A stretch of 64,000 bases of DNA from Micromonospora arborensis. GTDB taxonomy: Bacteria; Actinomycetota; Actinomycetes; Mycobacteriales; Micromonosporaceae. Every line of letters begins with the position of its first letter. Position 1 is the stretch's first letter. The DNA lies in the NCBI RefSeq assembly GCF_003205615.1, contig NZ_PYBV01000005.1:403506-467505 (forward strand). The letters are read 5' to 3'. This document shows positions 44,604 through 53,214 of the stretch, in pieces. The notes under the pieces were generated by a model. That model did no database searches, was not told where the DNA came from, and saw only the letters and a program-made list of their open reading frames with translations. The position numbers and the translations under genes were made by a program.

Positions 44604-45098
44604 ATGAGCGTGGGAGCACCGGACCGCGAGGAGTACGGCCCCCGGACCCGCCCGCTGCCCTTCGAACGGGGTACGGACGGCCCTCGGGTGATCATGGTGG
44701 GTGTCGACGGCACCCGCACCTCCGAGCGGGCCGGCTCCTACGCCGCCGGCCTGGCCCGCCGCCAGGGGGCCGCCCTGGTGGTGGTCTTCGTCAGCTCGGC
44801 GAGCGGGCTGTCCGCGCTGGTGCCCGGCATGGACGCCGGCGCGATCCAGCGCACCAACGACGAGTTGGCCGACGATCTGCGTCGTGAGTGCAGGCGCGGG
44901 GCCGAGCAGTGGGGCATCCCGGTGACCTTCCTGTTCCGGCGCGGCGACGCGTACGGCGAACTGTGCGCGGCGGCCGACGAGTTCCAGGCCGACATGGTCG
45001 TGGTGGGCGCCTCCGAGCAGGCCGGTCACCGGCTGGTCGGCTCGGTCGCCACCCGCCTGGTCCGCACCGGCCACTGGCCCGTCGTCGTCGTTCCCTGA
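44604..45098 (+). CDS. Universal stress protein (UspA family)
   Basis: The 164-residue single-domain Usp has an N-terminal extension of ~30 residues, then VIMVGVDGTRTSERAGSYAA and the ATP-binding signature VVVGASEQAGHRLVGSVATR (GxxG...GS pattern kept). ATG 44604 has AGGTAGGAG upstream. It shares an operon with the MFS exporter. Confidence 0.9.
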   Translation: MSVGAPDREEYGPRTRPLPFERGTDGPRVIMVGVDGTRTSERAGSYAAGLARRQGAALVVVFVSSASGLSALVPGMDAGAIQRTNDELADDLRRECRRGAEQWGIPVTFLFRRGDAYGELCAAADEFQADMVVVGASEQAGHRLVGSVATRLVRTGHWPVVVVP

Positions 45099-45163
45099 CG
45101 CGCACGGGCCGGCCCGGCGGTAATGGGCTCGCCGATGTCGGTGGGTACCGACAGGATGGTCGG

Positions 45164-45694
45164 ATGACCTGGAGAGCACCCGAGATCGACCGCCAGAACG
45201 AGCCCTACGTCGGTGACGAGCGCACCCTGCTGGAGGGCTGGCTCGACTACCACCGGCAGACGTTGCTGCTCAAGTGCGCCGGCCTGACGGCCGAGCAGCT
45301 GAGGACGCCCAGCGTGGAGCCCTCCGGGCTGACGCTGCTCGGGCTGGTGCGGCACATGGCCGACGTGGAGCGTTGGTGGTTCCGCATCCGCGCCGCAGGT
45401 GAGGACATCACCGGCCTCTTCGACGACGATGAGGACCCGGACGCCGACCTCAACGCCGTCGCCGGGGCCGACGCGGAGGCCGCCTTCGCCACCTTCGCCG
45501 CCGAGGTGGAGGCCGCCCGTAAGGCCGCCGCCGGCCTGCCGCTGGACCGGACCTTCGTACGGCCCCGCCGGGACGGCACCAGCGACGAGCTCAACGTCCG
45601 CTGGGTCTACCTGCACATGATCGAGGAGTACGCCCGGCACAACGGTCACGCCGACCTGATCCGGGAACGCATCGACGGCGTCACCGGCGACTGA
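45164..45694 (+). CDS. DinB/DUF664 family protein (possible mycothiol-dependent enzyme)
   Basis: The 176-residue four-helix protein has the metal-site histidines in LVRHMADVERWWF and EEYARHNGHADLIRE (HxxxH), the DUF664/DinB pattern. Relatives include mycothiol- and bacillithiol-dependent transferases. Its substrate is unknown. ATG 45164. It is convergent with the HAD gene, only 7 bp apart. Confidence 0.88.
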   Translation: MTWRAPEIDRQNEPYVGDERTLLEGWLDYHRQTLLLKCAGLTAEQLRTPSVEPSGLTLLGLVRHMADVERWWFRIRAAGEDITGLFDDDEDPDADLNAVAGADAEAAFATFAAEVEAARKAAAGLPLDRTFVRPRRDGTSDELNVRWVYLHMIEEYARHNGHADLIRERIDGVTGD

Positions 45695-45701
45695 CCAGCG
45701 C

Positions 45702-46322
45702 TCAGTAGTCGAGCGCCGCCCGCAGGTAGCGCAGGTCGGCGTGGCCGCCCCAGCGGTGCGCCGACAGCCCCGCGGACCGAGCGCCCCGCACGGCCCAGTC
45801 CTCGTCGTCGACGAAGAGGACCCGGGCCGGCGGGGTGGCCAGGGCCACGCAGGCGGCCTGGAAGTACTCCGGGGCGGGCTTGTGCACGCCGACCACCGAT
45901 GAGTTGACCACCACGTCCAGCTCGCCGACCAGGCCGAGCGCGGCCAGGTCGGCGTCGAGCAGGTCGGTGGCGTTGGTGCCCAGCCCGACCCGGACGCCCG
46001 CCGCACGGACCTCCCGGACGAACGCCAGCACCTCCTGGTCGACCTCTCCCCGGTAGCTCTGCCACTGCTCGACGGCAGCGCGGGCCCGATCCGGGCTGCC
46101 CACCGACTCGGTCAGGGCGTCCGCCACGCTGCTCATCCACTCGGTGTGGCTGACCTTGCCGGTGAGCACCGGCTGGAGCCGCCCCCACTGCATGGCGATC
46201 TCGCCGAGCACCCCCTCGGAGAGGCCGTACTCCCGCTCGACAACGGCGGCCACCGCCGGGTCCCACCGACGCAGTACGCCGTCGAAGTCCAGCAGGAGCG
46301 CCGTCGCGCGTTCCCGAGCCAC
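45702..46322 (-). CDS. HAD-superfamily hydrolase
   Basis: The 206-residue HAD protein has motif I LLLDFDGVLRRW, motif II GLGTNATD, motif III Lys in VGVHKPAPEYF and motif IV FVDDEDWAV. It is a probable small-molecule phosphatase. GTG 46322 shares one base with the smc stop codon, so it is coupled to smc. Confidence 0.9.
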   Translation of the reverse strand: MARERATALLLDFDGVLRRWDPAVAAVVEREYGLSEGVLGEIAMQWGRLQPVLTGKVSHTEWMSSVADALTESVGSPDRARAAVEQWQSYRGEVDQEVLAFVREVRAAGVRVGLGTNATDLLDADLAALGLVGELDVVVNSSVVGVHKPAPEYFQAACVALATPPARVLFVDDEDWAVRGARSAGLSAHRWGGHADLRYLRAALDY

Positions 46323-49300
46323 TACCCGTTCTCCTCGCCGCGGCCGTGCCGCTGGTCGTCCTCGTCGGCTCGGTTGAGCCGTTGACTGATCACCTGGGTG
46401 ACGCCGCTGCGCATGGTCACGCCGTAGAGCGCGTCGGCGATCTCCATCGTCCGCTTCTGGTGCGTGATGACGATGAGCTGGCTCTTCTCCCGCAACTGTG
46501 CCAGCAATGTGATCAACCGGCCCAGGTTCACGTCGTCCAGGGCCGCCTCCACCTCGTCCATGATGTAGAACGGGCTGGGCCGGGCGCGGAAGATCGCCAC
46601 CAGCATGGCCACCGCGGTCAGCGACCGCTCGCCACCGGAGAGCAGCGACAGCCGCTTGATCTTCTTGCCCGGAGGGCGGGCCTCCACCTCGACACCGGTG
46701 GTGAGCAGGTCGTCGGGGTCGGTGAGGATCAGCCGGCCCTCGCCACCGGGGAAGAGCACGGTGAACACCTGCTCGAACTCCCGCGCGGTGTCCTCGAACG
46801 CGTGGGCGAAGACCTCCAGGATCCGCTCGTCCACGTCCTTGACCACGGTGAGCAGGTCCCGACGGGTGGCCTTGAGGTCCTCCAACTGCTCGGAGAGGAA
46901 CTTGTAGCGCTCCTCCAGCGCGGCGAACTCCTCCAGCGCGAGCGGGTTGACCTTGCCGAGCAGGGCCAACTCGCGTTCCGCCTTGGCGGCCCGCTTCTCC
47001 TGCACCGGCCGCTCGTAGCGCACCGGCTCCGGCACCGGCAGGCCGTCCCGTTCGGCCATCGCGACATCGACCTGGGTCGGCGGGACGGGCTGCGCGGGGC
47101 CGTACTCGGCGACAAGCGTCTCCACGTCCAACCCGAAGTCCTCGGCAGCCTTCGCCTCCAACTGCTCGATACGCAGCCGTTGCTCGGCACGGGCGACCTC
47201 GTCGCGGTGCACCTGGCTGGTCAGCCGCTCCAACTCCGCGCCGAGCCGCTTGGCCGCCCCGCGTACCTCCTGCAGCTCCGCCTCGCGGGCGGCGCGTTCC
47301 CGGGCGACGGCGTCGCGGTGCTCCTCGGCCGTCGCGATCGAGGTGGTCAGCCGGGTGAGCGCCTCCCGGGCACCGCCGGCGACGGCCCGGGCGATGCCCG
47401 CGCCCCGGGTCCGCGCGGCCCGGCGGGCCGCGGCACGTTCCCGGGCGGCCCGCTCCGCGGTGGCCTGCCGCGCCAGCGAGTCGGCCCGCCCGGCGATCGA
47501 GGAGACACGCTCCTCGGCGGTACGCACCGCGAGCCGGACCTCCATCTCGTTCTGCCGCGCCTGCGGCACCATGGCGGCGAGCTGGTCCCGTTCCTCGGTG
47601 GAGGGCTCGGCGTCGGCCGGGGTCTCCTCGGCCAGCCGCAGCCGCTCCTCCAACTCCTCCAGCGTGGTGAGGTCCCGCTGCCGGGCCGCCTCTGCGCGGG
47701 CCCGGGATTCGCCGAGGCGGTCGGTCTCCGCCTTCGCGGAACGTGCTGCCGCGCCCAGCTCGGCCAGCCGGCGGGCGGCGGCGTTGCGGTGGCTCTCCGC
47801 CTCGCGCTTCTCCGCGGCGGCGTGCTGCACGGCCTCCTTCGCGGCGGCCACCTCGGCGCGCGCCTCGACGAGCTGGTCCCGCAGCTCCGCGCCACCGCGC
47901 TCGGCGGTGAGCCGGTTGGTACGGGCCTCCTCGACGGCGGCCTGCACCTCGATGTAACTGGGCGCCTTGGCCGACCCGCCAGCCGCCGCGTACGCCCCGA
48001 CCACGTCACCGTCCGGGGTGACCGCCCGCAGCTCGGGGTTGCTGGCGACCAGCTCGGCAGCGGCGGCGAGATCATCGACGAGGGCCACGTCCCGCAGTGC
48101 CCGGTGCACCGCCGGACGCAGCTCCGCGCTGCACTCCACCAGGTCGGGTGCCCACCGGGCGTCATCGGGCAGCTTCGGGCGCAGCGCGTCCGCGGAGCCG
48201 GTCATGCCGGGCCCCGCCGGGCTGCCGACGAGCAGGCCAGCCCGGCCGGCGTCGGAGATCTTCAGCAGCCGCATCGCCTCGACGGCCTCGTCCACCCCGC
48301 TGACGGCGACCGCGTCGGCGAGGCCGCCGAGCGCGGCGGCCAGCGCGGCCTCGTGGCCCGGCGCGACGGTGAGCAGCCCGGCGAGACTGCCGAGCAGGCC
48401 CGGTACGTCGCCAGCGCGGGCGAGCAGCGCACCCGCGCCATCCTTGCGCCGCAGACCCAGTGCGAGCGCCTCTTCCCGTGCCTTCCAGGTGGCGGCGTCC
48501 TTCTCCGCCGTCCGCTCGGCGTCGGCCAGCGATCGCACGGTGGCTTGTGCCCGCTCCTGCACGGCGACGGCTTCGGCGTGCCGGGCGTCGAGGTCCGCGT
48601 TGTCGCGGTCGGCCTCGGTGGACTGGGCGGCCACCGCGTCCAGGTCGGCCTGCGCCTGCTCGGCGCGACCCAACGCGTCGGCGTGCGCGACGGCGAGCCG
48701 TTCGATCTCCTCACCGGCGCTGGTGGTCCGGGCTCGAGCCGAGTTGACCTGGCCGGTGAGCCGGGCCATCCCCTCCCGCCGGTCGGCGATGGCCTTGGCC
48801 GCGGCGACCAGCTCCCGCTCGGCGGCGGCGAGCTGCCGTTCCAGCTCCTGGCGGTGCTCGACCGCCTCGGCCAGCCGGATCTGGTCGTCGGTGAGCGCCG
48901 CGCGCAGCTCCTCCTCCTGCTCGCGGACGCGTTCCGCCTCGGCCTCCAGCTGGTCCGGATCGCGGCCGGGCCGCTCGTCGTCACCGCTGGTGCTGAGGTG
49001 CCGCAGCCGCTCCCGGGCCAACTGCTCGATCGAACGGAAGCGTTCCTGCAGGGCGGACAGCTTGTACCAGGTGTCCTGGGCGGCGGCGAGCAGCGGAGCG
49101 TCCTCGGCGAGGGCGGCCTCCAGCTCGCCGAGCCGGCCCTGCACCTCGGCGTGCTCGCCCTCGATCTGCTCGCGCCGCTCCCGCAGCGCCGTCTCGTCGG
49201 CGATCTCCCGGTCGAGGGTGGTACGCAGGGTGGCCAGGTCGTCGGCGAGCAGGCGCAGCCGGGCGTCGCGCAGGTTGGCCTGGATGGCGGCGGCGCGCCG

Positions 49301-49936
49301 GGCCACCTCCGCCTGCCGGCCGAGCGGCTTGAGCTGGCGGCGCAGCTCGGCGGTGAGGTCGGTGAGCCGGTTGAGGTTGGTCTGCATCGCGTCGAGCTTG
49401 CGCAGGGCCTTTTCCTTGCGCTTGCGGTGCTTGAGGACGCCGGCCGCCTCCTCGATGAAGGCCCGGCGGTCCTCCGGCTTGGCGTGCAGCATGCCGTCGA
49501 GCCGACCCTGCCCGACGATGATGTGCATCTCCCGGCCGATGCCGGAGTCGGAGAGCAGTTCCTGGATGTCGAGCAAGCGGCACGTGTTGCCGTTGATCTC
49601 GTATTCGCTCTCGCCGGAGCGGAACATCCGGCGGGTGATGGAGACCTCGGTGTACTCGATCGGCAGCGCGCCGTCGGTGTTGTCGATGGTGAGGGTGACC
49701 TCGGCGCGACCCAGCGGTGCCCGGCCGGCCGTGCCGGCGAAGATGACGTCCTCCATCTTGCCGCCGCGCAGGGCCTTGGCGCCCTGCTCGCCGAGGACCC
49801 AGGCGATGGCGTCGACGACGTTGGACTTGCCCGAGCCGTTCGGGCCCACCACGCAGGTGATCCCGGGCTCCAGCTTCAACGTCGTGGCGGAGGCGAAGGA
49901 TTTGAACCCCTTCACCGTCAGGCTCTTGAGATACAC
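46322..49936 (-). CDS. smc: Chromosome segregation ATPase SMC
   Basis: SMC condenses and aligns sister chromosomes with ScpA/ScpB. The 1204-residue protein has Walker A GPNGSGKSNV (31-40), long Ala/Glu/Arg-rich coiled coils around a hinge (about 505-665) and the C-terminal signature LLSGGERSLTAVAMLVAIF with Walker B PFYIMDEVEAALDD. GTG 49936 is chosen for GAGAAGG upstream and the family-like start VYLKSLTVKGFKSFA. Confidence 0.96.
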   Translation of the reverse strand: MYLKSLTVKGFKSFASATTLKLEPGITCVVGPNGSGKSNVVDAIAWVLGEQGAKALRGGKMEDVIFAGTAGRAPLGRAEVTLTIDNTDGALPIEYTEVSITRRMFRSGESEYEINGNTCRLLDIQELLSDSGIGREMHIIVGQGRLDGMLHAKPEDRRAFIEEAAGVLKHRKRKEKALRKLDAMQTNLNRLTDLTAELRRQLKPLGRQAEVARRAAAIQANLRDARLRLLADDLATLRTTLDREIADETALRERREQIEGEHAEVQGRLGELEAALAEDAPLLAAAQDTWYKLSALQERFRSIEQLARERLRHLSTSGDDERPGRDPDQLEAEAERVREQEEELRAALTDDQIRLAEAVEHRQELERQLAAAERELVAAAKAIADRREGMARLTGQVNSARARTTSAGEEIERLAVAHADALGRAEQAQADLDAVAAQSTEADRDNADLDARHAEAVAVQERAQATVRSLADAERTAEKDAATWKAREEALALGLRRKDGAGALLARAGDVPGLLGSLAGLLTVAPGHEAALAAALGGLADAVAVSGVDEAVEAMRLLKISDAGRAGLLVGSPAGPGMTGSADALRPKLPDDARWAPDLVECSAELRPAVHRALRDVALVDDLAAAAELVASNPELRAVTPDGDVVGAYAAAGGSAKAPSYIEVQAAVEEARTNRLTAERGGAELRDQLVEARAEVAAAKEAVQHAAAEKREAESHRNAAARRLAELGAAARSAKAETDRLGESRARAEAARQRDLTTLEELEERLRLAEETPADAEPSTEERDQLAAMVPQARQNEMEVRLAVRTAEERVSSIAGRADSLARQATAERAARERAAARRAARTRGAGIARAVAGGAREALTRLTTSIATAEEHRDAVARERAAREAELQEVRGAAKRLGAELERLTSQVHRDEVARAEQRLRIEQLEAKAAEDFGLDVETLVAEYGPAQPVPPTQVDVAMAERDGLPVPEPVRYERPVQEKRAAKAERELALLGKVNPLALEEFAALEERYKFLSEQLEDLKATRRDLLTVVKDVDERILEVFAHAFEDTAREFEQVFTVLFPGGEGRLILTDPDDLLTTGVEVEARPPGKKIKRLSLLSGGERSLTAVAMLVAIFRARPSPFYIMDEVEAALDDVNLGRLITLLAQLREKSQLIVITHQKRTMEIADALYGVTMRSGVTQVISQRLNRADEDDQRHGRGEENG

Positions 49937-50281
49937 CTTCTCGATCCTCGTCCGGTGGCCGCCGTACCGTCGCCGGCTGTGGGGACCTGGGTGAACTCGC
50001 AGACTAACCCGGAGGTGGAAGCGGGCCGGCACGCGACCCGCCCCGGGTCGCGTCGGTCGAGGACGCGCTGTTGTTCCGTCGGCCGCGAGAAAGACAAGAG
50101 CCGTTCATGATCGGCTTATCCGGTGACGCGCTATTCGGATCTCGTCGGCACGGTTCCGGCGCCATCGACGACAAGATCATAAATCGTCGGCGCCGAAAGG
50201 GGCCGGACAGCGTTGCGCGCCGGCACAGACGTGTCGGCGCGCATTTTTGCGATAGTGCGATTCAGTTTTTCGACGCGAAGA
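49937..50281. other. Intergenic region upstream of smc
   Basis: Nothing gene-like is seen. It should hold the smc promoter and the end of the small coiled-coil gene's transcript. Composition is more mixed than in coding DNA (AT-richer patches near 50110-50190). No clear hairpin or promoter could be assigned. Confidence 0.4.
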
Positions 50282-50476
50282 TCAGGTCAGCGCCGGCTCG
50301 GCCAGACGGAGCAGATCGTCCGCCTCCGCCGCAGCCGCCGCGAGCCGATCGTTGTCGGCACGCAGACGCGTGATCTCGAACTCCAGCGCCTGAACCCTGG
50401 AACGCAGTCGGGTGACCTCGTCGAGCAGACGCCGATCGGGCGCTGCACCTACGTGGCCGTAGAGGGCCTTCGCCAT
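50282..50476 (-). CDS. Small coiled-coil protein
   Basis: The 64-residue protein reads MAKALYGHVGAAPDRRLLDE followed by a heptad-like coiled coil (VTRLRSRVQALEFEITRLRA, DNDRLAAAAAEADDLLRL). It has no known domain, but the composition and the strong ribosome site (AAGGAG seven bases before ATG 50476) show it is real. Similar mini-proteins with the MAKALYGHVG start occur in related genera from memory. It could bind a partner through the coil. Confidence 0.75.
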   Translation of the reverse strand: MAKALYGHVGAAPDRRLLDEVTRLRSRVQALEFEITRLRADNDRLAAAAAEADDLLRLAEPALT

Positions 50477-50848
50477 GCTGACTCCTTGATATGCGCTGCC
50501 GGAAAGGCCGGCCAACGCGCGCCCATTTGTACGCGGCTGTCATTCCAGGCTGTATCTGGGCATGACCGGGCGCGACTGGCGACACCTATATATTGAGCCG
50601 CAAACCCCTCCTTCGTCAAGTTCTCGCAGGCCGTAGATCATCTCCACGTCGACCTGTCCACTTGTCGGGGGGTTGCCGCAATGGCACGGACACGCTCTGT
50701 CCGGACGCCTTTACTGTACGCCCGGATCCGCGGAAGTCCGCACCCTGGCGTCCGACTTCCCCTTAACTCTTCCTTAGCCACGTTGCCGCAGGTCGCGGAC
50801 GCGCCGTAGCGTCACCCCGGCCCGCAACCGACCCGTGGAGGCATAGGC
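50477..50848. other. Intergenic gap between the coiled-coil and CAP genes
   Basis: No gene is seen. The divergent promoters must lie here. A small dyad CGGACA-n5-TGTCCG (50687-50703) sits about 145 bp before the CAP start, and an AT-rich TATATATT stretch lies near 50590. Neither can be assigned with confidence. Confidence 0.4.
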
Positions 50849-52069
50849 GTGTACGGCTGGACCGACCCGATGGACCCGAACGGCGCCCCCCGGCGTGCCG
50901 AGCGGCCGACCGACGAGCCGGCCTGGCTGCACGACCGCCCGGAGCCCCGCTCGGCCTACCTGTTCGGCGACGTCCCCGATCAGCCCGGCGAAGAGTGGCA
51001 CCGGGAGCAGTCCCCGTCCGGCCCGGCCACCGGCACGGGGTCGACCGACGCCCACACCGCCGCCTGGCCGGCACACCGGCCGGAGCACGAGCCGACCGCT
51101 GACTGGCACCGCGGCAGCCCGACCGACGCCACCAGCGACGGCTGGCACGGCACCGGCCCGGTCGAGGCGACCACCGGCACCTGGCACACCGACGCCGACC
51201 CGGACCCGACCGGTGGCTGGCACGCCGGTGCCGATACGACCGGAGGCTGGCGGACCCACGCCGACCCGGACCCGACCGACGGCTGGCACGCCGATGCCGG
51301 CCGGTCGGGCGAGGGGCGGCATCGCCCCCCCCGCCGCTGGCGACGGCCGCTGATGATCGGTGGCGCCGCCGCGGCGGCCACCCTCGTGGTGAGTTTCGGC
51401 GTCGGCGCGCTCGCGATGCCCGGCGGTGACGACGGGGCCGATCAGCCCACGGCGGTCGACGACACCTTCGCCGCGTCGGCGGCACCGACCGAGCCGCCGG
51501 CCCTCGACACCCTCGCCGCGCCCTCCCCGACCAGCACACCCAGCCCGACCCAGCCGAGCCCGACCCCGAGCAGGACCGTCAAGCCCACCCCGGAGTCGTC
51601 GCGCTCCACCGCCGCGTCGCGCCGCAGCGCGCCGCGCACCAGCGCGCCGAGTACCAGCAGCGGCTCCGGCGGCTCCAGCGGCACCGTCAGCGCCCAGGCC
51701 CGCGAGGTGGTGGACCTGGTCAACGCCGAGCGGGCCAAGGCCGGCTGCAACGCGCTGAGCATCGACGACAAGCTGATGACCGCCGCCCAGCGGCACAGCC
51801 AGGATCAGGCCGACCACCAGAACATGTCGCACACCGGCAGCGACGGCAGCGACTCCGGCGTCCGGCTGGACCGGGTCGGCTACGCCTGGCGCACGTACGG
51901 CGAGAACGTGGCCTGGAACCAGAAAACCCCGGCCGCGGTGATGGACGCCTGGATGAACAGCTCCGGCCACCGGGCCAACATCCTGAACTGCGCCTTCACC
52001 GAGATCGGCGTCGGCATCGCCAGCAGCAACGGGCCGTACTGGACGCAGGTCTTCGCGGCGCCGCGCTGA
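50849..52069 (+). CDS. Membrane-anchored CAP/SCP-domain protein
   Basis: The 406-residue protein has a long cytoplasmic N-terminal region with repeated Trp-His units (GWHAGAD, GWRTHAD, GWHADAG; DADPDPTGGW twice), one transmembrane segment at about 170-190 (LMIGGAAAAATLVVSFGVGA), an extracellular Ser/Thr/Pro linker and a C-terminal CAP domain (about 285-406). CAP landmarks include AAQRHSQDQA, YGENVAWN, WMNSSGHRANILN and EIGVGIA. The function of bacterial CAP domains is unsettled. GTG 50849 has GTGGAGG upstream. Confidence 0.85.
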   Translation: MYGWTDPMDPNGAPRRAERPTDEPAWLHDRPEPRSAYLFGDVPDQPGEEWHREQSPSGPATGTGSTDAHTAAWPAHRPEHEPTADWHRGSPTDATSDGWHGTGPVEATTGTWHTDADPDPTGGWHAGADTTGGWRTHADPDPTDGWHADAGRSGEGRHRPPRRWRRPLMIGGAAAAATLVVSFGVGALAMPGGDDGADQPTAVDDTFAASAAPTEPPALDTLAAPSPTSTPSPTQPSPTPSRTVKPTPESSRSTAASRRSAPRTSAPSTSSGSGGSSGTVSAQAREVVDLVNAERAKAGCNALSIDDKLMTAAQRHSQDQADHQNMSHTGSDGSDSGVRLDRVGYAWRTYGENVAWNQKTPAAVMDAWMNSSGHRANILNCAFTEIGVGIASSNGPYWTQVFAAPR

Positions 52070-52189
52070 CCGCGCGTCGTTCGCGCCCCCGCGCTCGTTT
52101 GACCCGGTGAGGTACGCCGGGCCGGAGCGTGGGGGCGGCGGCGTACCGGTGAGGGCGGCGACGGGCCGTCCGGGACCCGGGAGCTGCCG

Positions 52190-53032
52190 ATGCGGATCCG
52201 GCCACGGCGACGCGCCGCCGTACGCCCACTGCGCCGCGTCCTGTCGGCCGGCGTCGTGCTCGTCCTGGTGGTGCCGGCGTACGCGTGCCGACCCGAACTG
52301 ACCCCGCCCGGCGCGCCCACCCCCTGGCCAGCCGCACAGGCCCGCCTCTGGCAGTGGCAGTGGCAGCTCAGCGGCCCGCTCGATACGGCGGTGGACGCGG
52401 ATGTCTTCCTGCTCGACCCGGTGGAGACCACCGCCGCGCAGACCGCCGAGCTGCGGTCCCGGGACCGCCGGTTGATCTGTCAGGTGTACGTCGGCTCGGT
52501 TCGCTCCGCCGACCCGGATGCCAGCCGGTTCTCGGACGTCGTGCAGGGCTCCGCCGCTCGCCGACCCGACAGCCGGTGGCTGGACGTCCGGAGCTGGGAC
52601 GCGCTGGAGCCGGTGTTGGCCGACCGGTTCCGGTTGTGCCGGGGCAAGGGTTTCGGTGCGGTGGCGTTCGCCGACGCCGACGGGTACGCGTCTCGCACGG
52701 GCTTCCCGCTCGACTTCGACGACCAGCTGCTGTTCAACCGCCGGCTCGCCCAACTGGCCCGCTCACTCAGCCTCTCCCCCGGGCTGGTCAACGACGTGCC
52801 GCAGCTCGCGGCGCTGGCCCCGGACTTCGACTTCGCGGTGAACGAGGAGTGTGTCCGGCTGCGCCAGTGCGCCAAACTGCTGCCGTTCGCCGACGCGGGC
52901 AAGCCGGTCTTCCACGTCGAGTACACCGGCGCGACCGACGACTTCTGCGTCACCACCGTCGGCTACGGCTTCGCCTCGATCCGGAAGGACCGCGACCTGG
53001 ATGCCTGGCGGGAAGCCTGCCCGCTGCCCTAA
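52190..53032 (+). CDS. Secreted GH114-family protein (endo-alpha-1,4-polygalactosaminidase-like)
   Basis: The 280-residue protein has an N-terminal signal peptide with a possible lipobox (VVLVLVVPAYAC), then the GH114/TM1410 barrel: WQWQLSGPLD, DVFLLDP, RRLICQVYVGS, RWLDVRSWD, GKGFGAVAFADADGY, LVNDVPQLA, FAVNEECVRL and FHVEYTGA. The family cleaves galactosamine polymers. ATG 52190. It may act on an extracellular polysaccharide. It converges with the MMPL gene across a repeat-rich gap. Confidence 0.88.
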   Translation: MRIRPRRRAAVRPLRRVLSAGVVLVLVVPAYACRPELTPPGAPTPWPAAQARLWQWQWQLSGPLDTAVDADVFLLDPVETTAAQTAELRSRDRRLICQVYVGSVRSADPDASRFSDVVQGSAARRPDSRWLDVRSWDALEPVLADRFRLCRGKGFGAVAFADADGYASRTGFPLDFDDQLLFNRRLAQLARSLSLSPGLVNDVPQLAALAPDFDFAVNEECVRLRQCAKLLPFADAGKPVFHVEYTGATDDFCVTTVGYGFASIRKDRDLDAWREACPLP

Positions 53033-53214
53033 CCCCACCCCACCCGAACCCCACCCCGCCCCACCCCACCCCACCCCGCCCCACCCCACCCCGCCCGCGA
53101 TCTTGCACTTTCGGTCGTCGATTCGGCGGGGTTGGCCCGCTTTGTCGCGACGGAAAGTGCAAGATCAGCGGAGCGAGGGGGTGGGGGTGGGGGTGGGGGG
53201 GTGGGGTCCGGCGG
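53033..53214. repeat. C-rich and G-rich tracts flanking a 68-bp inverted-repeat element
   Basis: After the GH114 stop come about twelve CCCC tracts (CCCCACC/CCCCG units, 53034-53095). Then GATCTTGCACTTTC (53099-53112) pairs perfectly with GAAAGTGCAAGATC (53153-53166). Five long G runs (GGGGGTGGGGGT) follow at about 53176-53210. The C and G tracts are complementary, so the whole interval can fold as one structure and has G-quadruplex potential on each strand. It lies between two convergent genes. Confidence 0.75.
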
